A stretch of 64,000 nt of DNA from Ulva prolifera (GCA_023078555.1 CM041198.1:11599874-11663873), one strand, 5' to 3'. Counted from the stretch's first letter, positions 35,022 to 51,781 are shown. Notes: generated by a model from the sequence alone, not told the origin. Numbers and translations are program-made.

Positions 35022-36848
35022 ATGTCATTGGTCACACTGCAGCTTGGCCAATGTGGTAATCAGCTCGGTTTTGAGCTGTTAAACCTCCTCGGAAGTGAAA
35101 TCCTATCTGCACCTACGGATACATTAGACGTTTGCTTCAGACAAAGCCAGGATGGGCACTTCACACCCCGATCTCTACTTATCGACATGGAACCAAAGGT
35201 CGTCAATGCTTGTCTGCACAACGCCCGGTCACAGGGGACCTGGGCATACGATCCAGCAAATGCTGTCGTGCAGCAATCTGGATCAGGTCAGTCATACACG
35301 TTTACCGTCTCCTCAATTGGCGTGACCTTACGGAATGGAGCGGTTGACTTGAGCAGTTCGTTGCAGGCAACAACTGGGCACTTGGATATAACCGGCATGG
35401 CTCCCAATGCACTGACACCGTCGTAGAGCAAGTGAGACGTGAAGTTGAGCGCTGTGACTATTTTGGTGGATTTCTGCTGTTACAAAGCTTGGCTGGCGGC
35501 ACTGGAGCCGGGCTTGGCTCAAGAATTGCGGAGGAGCTCGGGGATCGTTTCCCATCTGCCTTGAAACTCAGCTACGGAGTATGGCCGTTCGACACCGGTG
35601 AGGTTCTTGTGCAAGCATACAATTCCATATTGTCTATCAGCAAGCTTCTGGAGGTGTGTGAAGGCGTGACAATCGTGCGAAACGAGGACCTGCAAAAAAC
35701 CAGTATGGTATGTCCCTGAATCATTCTTGAAGAGCATGATAAACTTCATCACAGCTGTGAATCCACAATGGTCTCTGGTGCAGAACGTGTATGGACAAGT
35801 ACGGCCTGACTTCAAGGACCTGAACTCTGTGGCTGCCCATGCCTTGGCGTCCTTGCTATGCCCCTCTCATCTGCGTCCGACCCTGCTTCCTGCACAACCA
35901 CATGACATTACGCGAACGGCTGGCAGCAACAAGCATAGCCGGGCTCCAGCTACCCCGCCGCCGCCCAATTCTGCAGCTATGCTGTCTTGTATGCCCACAC
36001 GTCTGTACCGCAGGCTCGTTCTAGCAGATGTCCTCAGTCAGGTGGCGTACCTGACTGAACTCTGCAGAAAACACGTTCGTGCGGCATGACAGGCCGCACA
36101 GGGGCGGAGGTAGAACTGATTTCGGTTGAACGTGAACAACGTGATAGGCACGTCATGGGCCTGTGATGGATGAGTCCAGCTGTGCAGCACAAGAGCGCCT
36201 GTGCAGGTTGCGGCACACCCAACTTTCAGGTTGCTGTCTCTCAGAACTTGTCCTCAAGTTGCACAGAATACAGTGAAGTACACAACATTTCAGTGGAACA
36301 GCATCTTGAAGCGACTCCTGCAGATGTTCATTACCCGCGTGGCTTGCTCAGAAAAGCTCGACTGGAGCATTGACGTGGGGAGTCCTGTGGTCGCCCAAGG
36401 ATTTCATGGCAAGCGAAATCGATCCGCTGGAAGCTATCTCTGCCTGAGAGGACTGTATGCAGCACAGGTAGATGTGTCATGCCTGGCAGACAGCGGGCTG
36501 TACCCTGCTTGGCTGGCAGACCCTCTTCTTGTGTCTGCTAGCACCGCATCCTTCCAAGGGTACGAGATGTGCAGCACACTGCTTTCTGCAGACCAGGTAT
36601 GACCAGGCTGTCTCCTGTCATTACGCTTATGTCAAGCTTGAGCTCAGACAGCCACAGATGGTGCACGACAGGCATGCTGTGTGCAGAGCTGTGTAAGCCC
36701 TATCAAGGTCGCCACAGCAAAGGCCATGAAGATGCTCAGCGCAAATGCGTTTGTGCATCAATATCGGAAGTGTGGTACAGATAAGGAACAGCTACAGGGT
36801 GCTGTGCAACATGTACAGGAGGTGGTAGAGTCATATGAGATGATGTGA
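35022..36848 (+). CDS. TUBD1: Delta-tubulin
   Basis: Delta-tubulin is needed for triplet microtubules of centrioles and basal bodies. The ATG at 35022 opens MSLVTLQLGQCGNQLGFELL. Exon 1 (35022-35286) contains LLIDMEPKVVNACL. Exon 2 (35367-35707) contains NNWALGYNRHG and the tubulin GTP-binding signature LAGGTGAGLGS, followed by WPFDTGEVLVQAYNSIL. Exon 3 begins at 35784 with NVYGQVRPDFKDLNSVAAHA. Later exons carry KYTTFQWNSILKRLL and LYPAWLADP. The last exon (from about 36691) carries SANAFVHQYRKCG and ends at TGA 36846-36848. The junction sequence SGSGNNWALGY distinguishes it from alpha, beta and gamma tubulins. Splicing between about 35900 and 36270 is not resolved. Confidence 0.88.
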
Positions 36849-37902
36849 ACCAGGAACCACAGCAGACTAGTTAGAATGAATCATGGACAGGTGGACAGTT
36901 CTTATCGCATCCTGTGGTGCGATTGATGAATGTGCACGTGATGTGATGTGAGACATGCCACATGCCTAGCCCTCCACACCTAGAAAGCCAGCATGTCTGT
37001 GAGCATGTTGAAGCTGGCAATGCATTTTTGGACACTGCGCGGTCAGGTTTCGCGCCAGCTACTGCAGTACGAATCGAGGCCTGTAACCAAAGAAACGAAC
37101 CGCTTGGGCAGCAGCCACCTAGCTGAGGGATGCAACTGCCAAAACGTGAGACCGGTACCAATACACAGACTGTGGGAATGTGTCGAGCATCCGTATGTCT
37201 CAACAGTACAACGTATGTATTTATGTCGGGATTGTACCTGTCAAACCACCTTCTACATCACGATGGGTCACCTCACATGAGTTGGATCGAATGCTTCATG
37301 CGACATTCTAAGTGAATGTAGGATGTCATTTGCAAGACATGTTGCAGCTCTGCAATGGATGAGACCGGATGTGCATGAACACTGCCAGTCAAAGGGTCAG
37401 GCTGTATGATGGAAGAGTAGACAATCGTGCTGAGCATTATCTTTGACAGGGGCAACTGCACTGTGGCGTAGACTATGCCAAATTGTGATGGCAGGAACAT
37501 TTGTACGCTCATTCCTCACAGGTGGCACAATGTCCATGCAGCCCGGAGTCATGGGCCCACAAGGCACATGCACGTTCAGTGCTGTAAAGGCATTGCCCAC
37601 TGCCCGCGTATATGCGATGCTGCTGTCCACGCCATCAGATGCATGGATCACATAACCCCAAACAGGAGACGCCCCTGCCACGTGACACTATCCTCAACAC
37701 TATCCTCCATCTGTGGGTGATAGATTGTCCCCCGCCTCCTGAAGAAGTCTCTTGGAGAAGTCAGCTCCTTCCACAGTGTCAGTTCTCGGCAAGACTCCGC
37801 ATTGTCGACTTAGCGTTGTCGTCTCATATATGATGAGACCAGCGAGGCACGCCAACAGCCAGGCCCCGGTCTTGAGTTGACCCGCACACATGTCTATGGA
37901 AC
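36849..37902. other. No gene supported
   Basis: About 1 kb lies between the delta-tubulin stop and the 3' end of the PrmA-like gene, which converge. Open frames on both strands lack conserved motifs. Confidence 0.45.
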
Positions 37903-39460
37903 CTATCTGCGGACTGCTTCCACAAGCGCCCAGCCGTCCAGACTGCGCGACGCGACAGAAGAGCAGCTGTGAGAGAAAGCTTCAGCCACCGCTGCGGCCT
38001 GCATCAGCGGAGCCCCCTGATACGAGGCCTGGACCCGGCTGATGGACACAGGCGCATCTGCCGCGGGACGTCTACAGTGTCCTGTGGGCTGTCCATAGAT
38101 TCTCACATGGTTCCTGTTGCCACTTCATGTTTACCTCATCATTGGAACACACCTGTGTACCGTCAAGCATTCCTGACATGACGATTCTCCCTCCGGGTCG
38201 CACCAAGGCGCCGAATGTGTCCTGCAACGCCAGAAGATCCCCCTGGAAAATGTTTGCGATGCACACGTCAAATTGCCCGTGTGACACTAAATCAACTTCC
38301 AACCCCTCCTGGTCGCAAAGGTGAAAGGAGCATCGGCCTGCAACCCCGTTGAGCTGTGCATTGGCTCTGCTGGCTTCAACAGCTTCCGCCTCGATGTCAT
38401 ACCCCACCTGCAACACACCAGAAGTGCATGGCGCCCCTGACCGGGCCACATAGAGAACCAAACATAGCGCAGGGGTAGGTCTCCTGTTACATGCATCCGG
38501 GGGTCCCACACCACCTCCTCAGCACCGAGCATGCACGCTGCAATTCCCAGCACTCCAGAGCCGCAGCCATAATCCACCACTGAGCAGCCCGCAACCTCAG
38601 CCTGCACAAGCCATTGCAAGCACTGCCTTGTCGTCGAATGATCTCCAGAGCCAAACGCGAGTGTTGGATGGACACGCACAATAGTGGGAGTTGAGCCAGA
38701 ACTTGAGTGCCTGGACACATGCATGTGGCTGATGCTGTGGACCAGCTGCTTGGCTGTCAGTTCGGTTCTCATGGCAACCTCGCCCTTGATGCACGGCGTA
38801 CCATTCAGATGGTACAGTCGAATGCTTTGGTACAACCCAGAGACGGTCGCTCGCTCTGACGGGCACGTAGGCTGCTGCTGCCGCATGTTCCTCCCATCCA
38901 GTGTTGCACACATCCTGCCATTCAAGGACCAGACCAGCAGAGTCCAAGGCAGCCATGCTCCTACTCAGCTCGACGATGGACTGCATACTGCTCTGCACCC
39001 GGAAGCTCATTCCCATGTCTTACCCATGTTCTCCAGGGTGCAACATGGTATGGCAATGGCAGCGAACAGAGGCATCGAGGCACTACCGACAGGCCACATG
39101 TGCTTTGCATGTGATAGCGTGTGGCCTGGTCAATCAGGTGAAGAGATTTACTTGTGGCAAGTCACCGCCAAATTGGGCAACAACTGCACATGTACCAACA
39201 GCTCCCTCGGGCTCCAACAGAACACTAGCTGCTTGAGCCCCACACTCCAGCAAGGCGTCCGCATAACTATCTGCTTGGTCTTCAGGGACCTGTACTGTGC
39301 ACCTGAAAGAGACAAGTGCCACAGCTCAGCATGTGTCGATTGGCGCACAGCTGCACTTGCGTGCTTCCAAGCAGTTGCCTGGGCAGGGCTCACGTCGTCG
39401 TATGCTGGCTGATTGTTGCAAATGTACTGCCTGAATGGCAGTGCGGTCGTCCGGGCCAAC
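37903..39460 (-). CDS. PRMA: Ribosomal protein L11 methyltransferase-like (PrmA family)
   Basis: PrmA trimethylates bacterial-type ribosomal protein L11, so a plastid or mitochondrial target is expected. In minus-strand order the exons carry TVQVPEDQADSYADALLECG (N-terminal domain, near 39300), LVLEWQDV and RLWVVPK (near 38940-38800), then HPTLAFGSGDHSTTRQCL and VVDYGCGSGVLGIAACMLGA (SAM-binding core, near 38680-38510). An exon near 38410-38160 follows with AEAVEASRANAQLNG and FDVCIANIFQGDLLAL, then GALVRPGGRIVMSGMLDG. A last exon ends DGWALVEAVRR at a stop at 37903. The order and motifs match PrmA throughout. The first exon, presumably with a transit peptide, was not placed, so the upstream limit is approximate. 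Confidence 0.82.
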
Positions 39461-39962
39461 ACGCAAAATGTGACCGTCCTTCGCTAGAACGTATCGCAGA
39501 TGCTCCTCTACAATGCGTGAACGCCCTGGCTACCCTGAAAGAGAGTATAAGCATCACTTCTGTAGTTTCACGCAGCAGTTATGCCGTCGATGGCCAGAAG
39601 TACAGTCTGTGCGCAGCGATGCAATGGAGGACAGCACGAGATGCCCTGATGCAACATAGAGGTGGAGGGGAGGCGTATTATGTCGTAAGGCAGTAACTAC
39701 CCGAGCATGGCTTGTGTCCCACAACTCGCAATGACGGTTTGCAACGCCATGCACCCTTCCAACAAGCCTCACAAGAGCGAATTGTGTGCTGCTGTGGCTT
39801 GTGAACACACCATGCATATCCAAACGGGGGCCCGCCGCCTTGTGGAGTACCCCATCATCTCGTGTGGCTTGTCCTGTGTAGCAGTTGCATTGCTTCAGCG
39901 ATCGCAGCGGTCATAATTGTCAGTGAGCGGCACATCATTCCCTCTTTGAACGTCCGGCAATC

Positions 39963-40589
39963 ATGGGTATCAGCCGCGATAGTGTTCACAAGCGCCGTGC
40001 CACGGGCGGCAAGCAGGCGCCATGGCGCAAGAAAAAGAAATTCGAGATGGGCCGTCAGCCAGCCAACACAAAGCTGTCTACAAGCACAGATATTCGTACC
40101 GTTCGGTGCCGTGGTGGCAATATCAAGTTCCGTGCGCTGCGTCTCGATCACGGTAACTACTCGTGGGGAAGTGAGTCCGTCTCTCGCAAGACCCGCATTG
40201 TCGACGTGATGTACAATGCTTCAAATCAGGAGCTTGTGCGTACGAAGACGCTGATGAAGAATGCGATTGTGACGATCGATGCTTCGCCGTTTAAGCAGTG
40301 GTACATGCAACACTATGGTGTGGAGCTGGGCAAGAAGGTCGAGAAGGAGGAGGGTGCAGTTGACGAGAAGAAGTCCAAATCTGTGCAGAGCAAGCTTAAG
40401 AAGCGTAATCAGACCCGCAAGCTCGATCAAGCCCTTGAGGACCAGTTCATGTCTGGACGGCTCTACGCTTGCATCTCCTCCCGCCCAGGCCAGTGCGGCC
40501 GTGCGGATGGATACATCCTCGAAGGCAAAGAGCTTGAGTTCTATGTCAAGAAGATGCAGAAGAAGAAGGGCAAGGGTGGCAATGCGTAG
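39963..40589 (+). CDS. RPS8: Cytosolic 40S ribosomal protein eS8
   Basis: A complete intronless frame of 208 codons begins [18 protein letters not shown] and has the conserved [19 protein letters not shown]. It then has [20 protein letters not shown] and, near the C-terminus, [20 protein letters not shown] and ending KGKGGNA. Length and motifs match eukaryotic eS8, a component of the small ribosomal subunit. Being intronless is unusual among its intron-rich neighbours. Highly expressed ribosomal protein genes in compact algal genomes can be intron-poor. Confidence 0.98.
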   Translation: MGISRDSVHKRRATGGKQAPWRKKKKFEMGRQPANTKLSTSTDIRTVRCRGGNIKFRALRLDHGNYSWGSESVSRKTRIVDVMYNASNQELVRTKTLMKNAIVTIDASPFKQWYMQHYGVELGKKVEKEEGAVDEKKSKSVQSKLKKRNQTRKLDQALEDQFMSGRLYACISSRPGQCGRADGYILEGKELEFYVKKMQKKKGKGGNA

Positions 40590-41368
40590 GCCTCCATGTC
40601 CTGAGGTGCAGCTGTAATCACAACCCACGCCAGCAAGAGCACGCATGCATATCCCATATTAGATAATATCGTGTGAGGCACATATTTTAGCCTGTCAACC
40701 AATCCAATGCAGGCGCAAAGAGCTAGTTGGCTGGTATTATCAGCACCTGCTCGTTTATTTGTGCTTGTGTACAGATGTGTGCCACTTCTGAAGCCTGAAC
40801 CACATACATCCACAACCGTATTTCATGCATTGCTCCCCAAGATATCGGGGTCAGACGTGATTCTGAGTTTTACCTGTTTGTGACAATGCTGTCACAGGAC
40901 ATGTCTGCAGTGCGCCTTGGTTGACACTCAAGACAAGACGAAGTCTGCTGCCAAACTGCCCGGCACTGCATGCTCCGTTCTACCAAAATTGAAGAACTGT
41001 CCTTAGTCACGAAGCAGTTTGACTGAGAAGTTCATACGTGATAGGGTTCTCGCCCCCCCACGGACGATCAGGCGATCTCGCTCGCGTGGGGCTCCAGTAC
41101 ACTGCAATCTCCTGCTGGTGAGCACACAAAAATATCAGACAGGTGAGTATGCCAGTACAGTTCTAAGCATCGACGGTCAAAGTGTATCCACAGATTGAAG
41201 AGTCCGCATCTGCAATATCAATGAATAAGTCTCCTGGAATTACGGGCAAGCCATGGCATAAGCATCAATGGAATCAAGCATGCGCATGAACTAGTGTGAG
41301 ATGATATCAAATATGTTACTAGTTACATTGACCATAACGTCACCACTCAAAACCTTATGCAGACCAGA
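40590..41368. other. Convergent intergenic region
   Basis: This is 3' flanking sequence of eS8 (+) and lysyl-tRNA synthetase (-). Besides the TGTAA motifs at 40613-40617 and, on the minus strand, 41323-41327, nothing was recognised. Confidence 0.5.
40613..40617 (+). terminator. Candidate TGTAA poly(A) signal after eS8
   Basis: TGTAA occurs 24 nt after the eS8 stop codon. TGTAA is the common polyadenylation motif in chlorophyte green algae. Being only five bases long, the motif is weak evidence. Confidence 0.35.
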
Positions 41369-44852
<3,484 letters not shown>

Positions 44853-45394
44853 GCTCTGCCTACCGCGGTGTAGCGGTGTCTTTGGTCAATCGAACACGAC
44901 CGCAACCCAGAAATGTGACGGCCCGAGGTTTCTGCTGGTCCGCAGCGGATGATGAGCAGTCGACCGCCGTACATTTGCATATACTGTCAGCTTGCCAGTG
45001 CAAAATTGATCCTGGCGCCCAACGACCTGCCGCCGCGAAGTGAAGGATCCGTGCGTGGGCATGTCTTGGCATGCCATGCATGTGTGGTGAACGCCTCGAC
45101 CCAGAAATTGTAATTCGCGCACAATGTGTCCAGATTCTGAGCGCTACGCATCTAAGATCGCAAGTCTGCTGCTATATTGCCCTGACTTGAAGGCCTCTGA
45201 CATCACGGCTTGTTCGTGCAGCCCGGATCGCGCAGGGCAATGCTCTGTCATCACATTTGCGCTGCATGCTAGCGCTGTGGAGCATTGAGCGGATCACAGC
45301 TCCTTATATACATCGTGTGACATCTGTAGCACTCCTTGACTTATTTTGCTGTCGTTCTGTTTACGCTGCAAGGTCCGTGCCTCATCGCTTCAGC
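44853..45394. promoter_or_regulatory. Divergent intergenic region, lysyl-tRNA synthetase / formate-THF ligase
   Basis: About 540 bp separates two start codons that point away from each other, so promoters of both genes should lie here. No TATA box or other element can be assigned with confidence. Confidence 0.45.
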
Positions 45395-48300
45395 ATGGGC
45401 ATCGAGATCCCCCACTCGGGGCCAGTGCCACCAGACTACGAGATCAGTCGCCGCGCTTCTCTGAAACACATCAGCGAGATCGCCAAGTCACTTGGAATTG
45501 AGGAGTCTGAGTACAACCTTTACGGCAGATACCAGGCTAAGGTGCGCATTGCGCATGAGGTGCATGCGAGGGTATCTACATACGGACCCGACGACGACCT
45601 ACGTGCATCCAAAGCTGCGACAGACACAGCAGGATATCCCAATGGAGCTCTCAACTGTCCCCAGATTCTGCGAAGATGACGGTACATGACCGGCATCTGT
45701 GCGTGTGCAGGTGAAGCTCGACGTAGTCAAGCGTCTCGCCGATAAACCTCATGGCAATTATGGTGCTCATCCCCACAGTGCTGGTTCGACATCCACTTTC
45801 ACCATCTCACAGGAGCACGCATGGTATTAAAATCAAATTCTATTCGGTGCAGTGGTAGTAGCGGGCATCACACCTACCCCACTCGGAGAAGGTGCGATAA
45901 TCTGGTCATCAGGACAGTCCCTGCAGGAGCACAGGCAGACGTCGGATGCATGTCTGTTGAGGCCTGACTCACCACACAATTGATGAACTGCCGATGCCGC
46001 AAACACGATGACAAGTTTGCTGCAGTCGTGCATGCTCAATACCCAGATAGACATGGGCTGACAGTCATCATCACAAGAAAAGCACCCGAACAGAGACGAC
46101 ACTGCCACCACGTGCAGGAAAGTCCACCACGACCGTCGGGCTTTGCCAGGCGCTGGGGGCGCACTGCGGCAAGAAGGTGGTGACATGTGTACGCCAGCCG
46201 TCCCAGGGGCCAACGTTCGGGATTAAGGGCGGCGCTGCCGGGGGCGGCTACGCGCAGATCGTGCCCATGAGCGACATGAATCTGCACCTCACAGGTGACA
46301 TCCACGCCATCACGGCCGCCAACAACCTCCTCGCTGCCGCCATCGACGCCCGCGTCTTCCACGAGAACTCGCAGACTGATCTCGCCCTGTTCAACCGACT
46401 CTGCCCCCCAGCCTCCTCGGTCCGCCAATGACTCCTCCCCAATCCTGCCCGCTCCACATAACAGCACGTTAGTCTCAAGACCACGCATACACGCCATCCT
46501 GTGAGAGCACCATGAACTTAGGTAAACGTCAAACTGAATGAATGTTTTGTGGGCCGTTTGTAACAGGCTCCAGTGGTTACAGGGTGCGAGGACATTCACT
46601 CCTGTCATGATGGAGAGGCTGCAGCGACTGGGCATCGACAAGGCCGATCCCAACGAGCTGACGGTCGAGGAGAAGGGACGCTTCGCACGGCTGGACATTG
46701 ACGTGTCGTCAATCACGTGGAAGCGCGTCATTGACACCAACGACCGCTTCCTTCGCACCATCACCGTCGGCCAGGTGCGCCACCTCCACCGCGCCAGCGG
46801 CCCCTTTGCTGATGGCCGGTCTGTGTGCTTTGACCACTGTAGCAGTCAGGATTGTTCACATTCTCCTGTCGACTCATCTGCCACATCACGGCGTACACCT
46901 GTCATACGAATGCGTGTGTGTTTGTCACCGCAGGGACCAAACGAGAAGGGCATGGAGCGGCAGACGGCGTTCGACATCGCAGTGGCGTCAGAGATCATGG
47001 CAGTTCTGGCGCTGACGACGAGCTTGGCCGACATGCGGCGGCGCCTCGGCGCGATGGTCATCGGCAACTCCCGCACTGGCGCGCCCGTCACGGCGGACGA
47101 CCTTGGCGTCGGCGGCGCCCTCACCGTGCTCATGCGTGACGCCATCGAGCCCACCCTCATGCAGGTGCTGCTCTTGGAGCACACCCCCCCCTCTCCGCCA
47201 CAGCACACATGTTTGGTACATACCTCACCCCGCAGCTGCTGCTCAGGATCTTGTGCTGCGTGAGCTGATTGACACATCCAGAGATGTGTATCGTGGCGAG
47301 GGCACGCAGGGAAGCAGTTAGCATTTCAGCCATATGTGAGTCGCAAAACGGCATTGACAGCAACACGTAGCAGGGGCAGCGGGTGGGGGGGGCTATGCCG
47401 CGTGTGCACATGCCGTCGCACTGCGCAATCACGTTTGCAGTACCAACGCATGCACTCATTCTGCTGCCACCTCGGGTACGGCGACCAAAGCCTTGCCGCT
47501 AGCCACCCTGTCCACGTACACGCACCCGTGCGCTGACGGATTGCTGGAGGGCCTTGACGACCCCCTCAATGTCCCATTCGCTGACGGCACGGCGCCTGTA
47601 GACGCTGGAGGAGACACCGGTGCTGGTGCATGCGGGGCCGTTTGCCAACATCGCGCACGGCAACTCGTCCATTATCGCGGACAACATCGCCCTGAAGCTC
47701 GTTGGGGCCGGCGGCTTCTGCGTCACCGAGGCCGGCTTCGGCGCCGACATCGGTCTCGAGAAGTTCATGAACATCAAGTGCCGCACCTCCGGCCTCACAC
47801 CAGACTGTGTCACTCTCGTGGCCACCGTGCGGGCACTCAAGATGCACGGCGGCGGGCCGGTAGTGACTGCTGGTGCGCTCGACCTGCGGCAGTGCTGTGT
47901 GCAGCAGTGGTTGTGCAGTGGTGCTGTAGTGCGCGAGCGCGCAGGGGGCGGGGCTTACAGAGCGGCGGTGACGCGGCAAGGCTGCTGTGCAGGCAAGCCG
48001 CTGGCGCGGGAGTACAAGGAAGAGAACATTGCCCTCGTGGAGGCGGGCTGCTGCAACCTGGTGCGGCACATCGAGAACTGTGCCCACTACGGAGTGCCCG
48101 TGGTGGTCGCCATCAACCGCTTCATCAACGATACAGACGCTGAGCTGGCAGCGATCAAGGCCGCGGCATTAGAAGCAGGTACACTCGCGGGCCTGGTGCT
48201 TGCTCTGCATGCATCCATACTACTCGAATGTGTTGTGTATGTGTGAGGGCGACGGCCTGTGGCTGCACCGGGGCATATGGTGTAAGAGAATGTGCATTTG

Positions 48301-48856
48301 CAGGGGCGCTGGACGCGGTTGTCTGTGAGCACTGGGAGCATGGTGGCCAAGGTGCAGTGGCTTTGGCTGAGGCAGTGGAGCGCGCATGCTTGCAAGAGAG
48401 TAAATTCGAATTCCTGTACGATGTGAACCTGTCGATAAAGGAAAAGATCGAAATCATTGCAAAGAAGATCTACCGCGCAGATGGTGTGGAGTACTCCCCA
48501 GAGGCTGAGTCTGCCATCGCCAAATACACTGACATGGGTTTTGTGGACTTGCCGATATGCATGGCCAAGACACAGTACTCTTTTAGCCATGATGCAACTC
48601 TCAAGGGCGCCCCGAGCGGATTCACACTACCGATCAGGTACGTCCTGTCATGGACTTAACATTGCTGCAACATAGAGAGCATGCAGTTCTGATTGTATGC
48701 CTGTGTGTTTGCAGGGCTGTCGGGGCATCTGTCGGAGCGGGATTTGTGTATCCTTTGGTCGGCACGATGATGACAATGCCTGGTCTGCCGACCCGGCCAT
48801 GCTTCTATGACATTGATGTTGACGTGGAGACGGGCGAGATCATTGGCCTGTCGTAG
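45395..48856 (+). CDS. FTHFS: Formate-tetrahydrofolate ligase (10-formyl-THF synthetase), monofunctional
   Basis: Makes 10-formyl-THF from formate, THF and ATP in one-carbon metabolism. The ATG at 45395 opens [20 protein letters not shown]. Exons then give [40 protein letters not shown] (ATP-binding loop) and [20 protein letters not shown], all family signatures. [20 protein letters not shown] and [20 protein letters not shown] follow, then [18 protein letters not shown] and [45 protein letters not shown] and [13 protein letters not shown] lie further on. The end reads [13 protein letters not shown] with stop at 48856. At roughly 640 residues it lacks the dehydrogenase/cyclohydrolase domain of animal and fungal C1-synthases, so it is the stand-alone form found in plants and many bacteria. 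Confidence 0.95.
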
Positions 48857-48899
48857 ACTGTAGGCGGGCATTGCCCAATTGCAGTGGCTGATGTATTTC

Positions 48900-48904
48900 T
48901 GTAA
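48900..48904 (+). terminator. Candidate TGTAA poly(A) signal after formate-THF ligase
   Basis: TGTAA occurs 44 nt after the stop codon, the position expected for the chlorophyte-type polyadenylation motif. Chance occurrence cannot be excluded. Confidence 0.3.
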
Positions 48905-49159
48905 TCTTTTGGATTACATGGTGTGGTGCAATCGGCATGTTTCGCAACCTCTATTGCAGCAGGCAGTCATGCAGCACCCACTCTCGAAAAGGAAATCATC
49001 TTGGATACACCTCGGTGCATAGTCATCATGCATGCCAGGTCAAATAGCAGTTGCAGCCCTGGCTGCCTACAGATATCATGGCACTACGTGACATGTGATG
49101 CTTGGACAAGGATTCGGTCATACAGGCTCCGATAACTAAGAACGGAAGGCACATTGGAG

Positions 49160-50777
49160 TCAAGGATCTTGCAGGCTGCCGTTTTGTCTGCGTGATGATG
49201 TGCCTTTCAATTCAAGGCGAATGAAATCCTTGAGGGCGACAAAGATGAAGCGAAGCTGCTCTGTGCCTTGGACAAGCGCCATGCGCTGCGTCCTCAAAAA
49301 GTATATCACTGCAAGCTGGCCAGTGTCACCGTGTGATGCCAGATATGTTGCGATCAACATGGTGTGCAGACTGGTGAGGGAGCAGCAGGGCGCACACATG
49401 AGTTCACATCTAGTGCTGCACGAATCTGTTGGGTGTCAGTACAATTTTGTGCTGCAAGCCTGTGCAGCCGGTTCATGATGATGTTGATCACAATAAATGT
49501 TCCTGTGCGCCCCACTCCAGCACTGCAATGAACACAGGGGAGACCCTGCTTGATAGATAGCTCCTGCAGGTGGCACGAGTAGGTTGAGTGCTGTTCCACT
49601 GTCGGCGGCTGTGAATGCGACCTCAACAGTAATGGAAATGATCAAGCTAGAAGTTTCATGCATTGACGACTTTCTTCAAAACAGGTGTGCAGCTTGCCAA
49701 GGTTGGCGAAGATGTCAGAAGGACAGGCGTCGCTGCGTCAACATTATGCAATGGATCGGGGCAAGCAAGGCTCATATGCTTCGATGCGTATGACATGCCA
49801 TATGAAGCGATCCATGTTCCCTTTCACGTCCCTCGGCATCAACAATGAAAACACGTGAGCCAGGTTGCGTACAGAATTGAAGGCTTCGACGAGGTCTCTG
49901 ATGGTCGAGGTCTCCTTGGGAGCTCCATGGTCCGGCCAACAGCATAACTGGTAGTGTGAACAATTGAAAGGTTGGCTGCCGTTGATTTGCACGGTCAAAT
50001 CTCGGTGTTCGATGGTGCCTCCTTCCAGCACTTTGTATGAATTACATGTCACATGTAGGCCATCCTCCTGCAAAAAAGTGGAGTTGAGCGTCAGAGGTGC
50101 ACAGCTGTAAATGCAGTGGCAAGGGGTTCATGCATGCATCGAGGCCATGCTAAAACACGCACCTCCAATATCGCGCCAGTGGACTCGGGAAAGTACTCAC
50201 TGCATTTGGATGCTACGCCTTCACGGCACCGGGTCAGCATGACAATGACTGCGCATTGTTTCTCGGTGACCATCATCCAGAAGTCATTGACAGTATCTTT
50301 CATGGGGCCTTGTGTAGCGATGTAAGCCCACGGCGGTTGATCATCTTCATTCGACTGCACACAAACACAAATTTGAGGTTGGTCAGGGTCAGGCTGGACG
50401 ATACAATGCCTTCACTGTGCCTACAGATCCCGCGCCTTCAGCAAAGACGCATTGATATAACGTCCACGTCTGCCTTCTGCTTCTGATGAATGTATTTTGA
50501 CACCATTGTGATCCCATGGCAGGATGTTGGAATATCTGTTGCACATTCGATTTTTTTTCTTCATTGCACTAACCGTAGTGAACTTGCTGCCAGTGGGGTA
50601 ACCAATATCTTCAAAGCGCAGCAAAAGGCCATCTTTTGACACATCAACTTCCTCGAGGATCTCCTGAGCTACCTGCCACATCGTCTGTGGCGTGACTATA
50701 TCGGGCATGGATCCAAGGGGGGTAGCAGCTTTGGGATGGGCTTGAAACAGGCTTAAAACTTCTGCAGAGTCCAACAC
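49160..50777 (-). CDS. Classical protein tyrosine phosphatase, non-receptor type
   Basis: Removes phosphate from phosphotyrosine. Exons in minus-strand order carry a short N-terminal region, then MCNRYSNILPWD (the pTyr-loop equivalent) and RGRYINASLLKA. Next come WAYIATQGPMKDTVNDFWMM and QYLCCWPDHGAP-like WPD loop sequence (YQLCCWPDHGAP) with the general-acid Asp. The active-site loop VHCSAGVGRTGTF holds the HCx5R motif with catalytic Cys and Arg. The last exon has the Q-loop region DTGQLAVIYFLRTQRMALVQ and ends at a stop at 49160. No transmembrane or accessory domain is visible, so it is a compact single-domain enzyme. The upstream limit is uncertain: no convincing ATG was fixed, and a short first exon may be missing. 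Confidence 0.9.
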
Positions 50778-51781
50778 GTGATCATCTCATCTGTACAATC
50801 ATGCTCCGCTATACGGTTCGCGCGTAACCTGCTTGTGTAGTGACAAATGCGAGCATACATAGCCAGGCACACCCGTTGTGGACCAATGGGGCGCAAAACA
50901 AGGATGTGAAATAATATTGCTCTACGTCTCACAGAGCAAGTTTGTCTCAATTTTCATATTGGAGAATCCGCGCCTAATGCAGCCAGGGAGATTGCCGAGT
51001 CACGTCAACCCAGCCGTGCACAAGTTCCGGCTTTCAAAACGTGGGCGCTATCGACCATGGACATCACAGATATGAAGCGACACGGTTGCGCCCTAAAGAC
51101 CGTCAGAGAGGCTTCTGATCGGTAAGCAAGAATGTGAGTCTGGATTGCCACCGTGCGAGCTCGAGAAAGAATGCTCCCGTGGGCGCCAGCGTATAATCGT
51201 CCCGAGATTATGAACTTAAACTATTTTCAAAATAATTTTTGGTGATTCCACGGCGGCACTAAACCATCAACGCACTCCGGAGTTGAGCTGTCGCGGCACC
51301 AGGCCAAACTAAGGCTGATGCTGCATGCTGTGCGAATTGTGCACATGGCACGGATCCCAATGCATGCACGGGATCATTTGGGGTCTCACGTTGTTGTGCA
51401 TCCGTTTCGATGAATTTACTCGAGCTGCAAAAACGACGACTCGGCTATCCGCCGACCCAGTCTGACTCAGAACAGAACAGGGGCTGGTGCAGTCGAATCT
51501 TCCGCCTCGCAACAACATCAGCGCTGGAGTTGATACAGTGTTCTTGCAGTAGATGCGAAGTGATGTACGTTTTGTTACTTGCGTGTATGTGAGGGCCATC
51601 GGGGCTCTGCGACGGAGAGCTTAATCACCACAGCGACAACGAGCACTTGCTTGCATCACTAGTACTGCTAGAAAGCGCCTACCTTTTCGAGAACCGATCT
51701 AACATAGTAAATGCTTGTTGCTCTGGCTGTGAAGAAGCGCAGTCCCTCAATTTCAAGATGATGTGGAGCGTACCTTGAGGA
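50778..51781. promoter_or_regulatory. Divergent intergenic region, phosphatase / RING E3
   Basis: About 1 kb between the phosphatase 5' end (-) and the RING gene start (+). It probably holds both promoters and perhaps an unplaced first phosphatase exon. No conserved coding sequence was recognised. Confidence 0.4.

Noticed and set aside
36993-37280. Possible small gene on the plus strand
   Set aside because: Short frame without motif, splice support or conserved composition.
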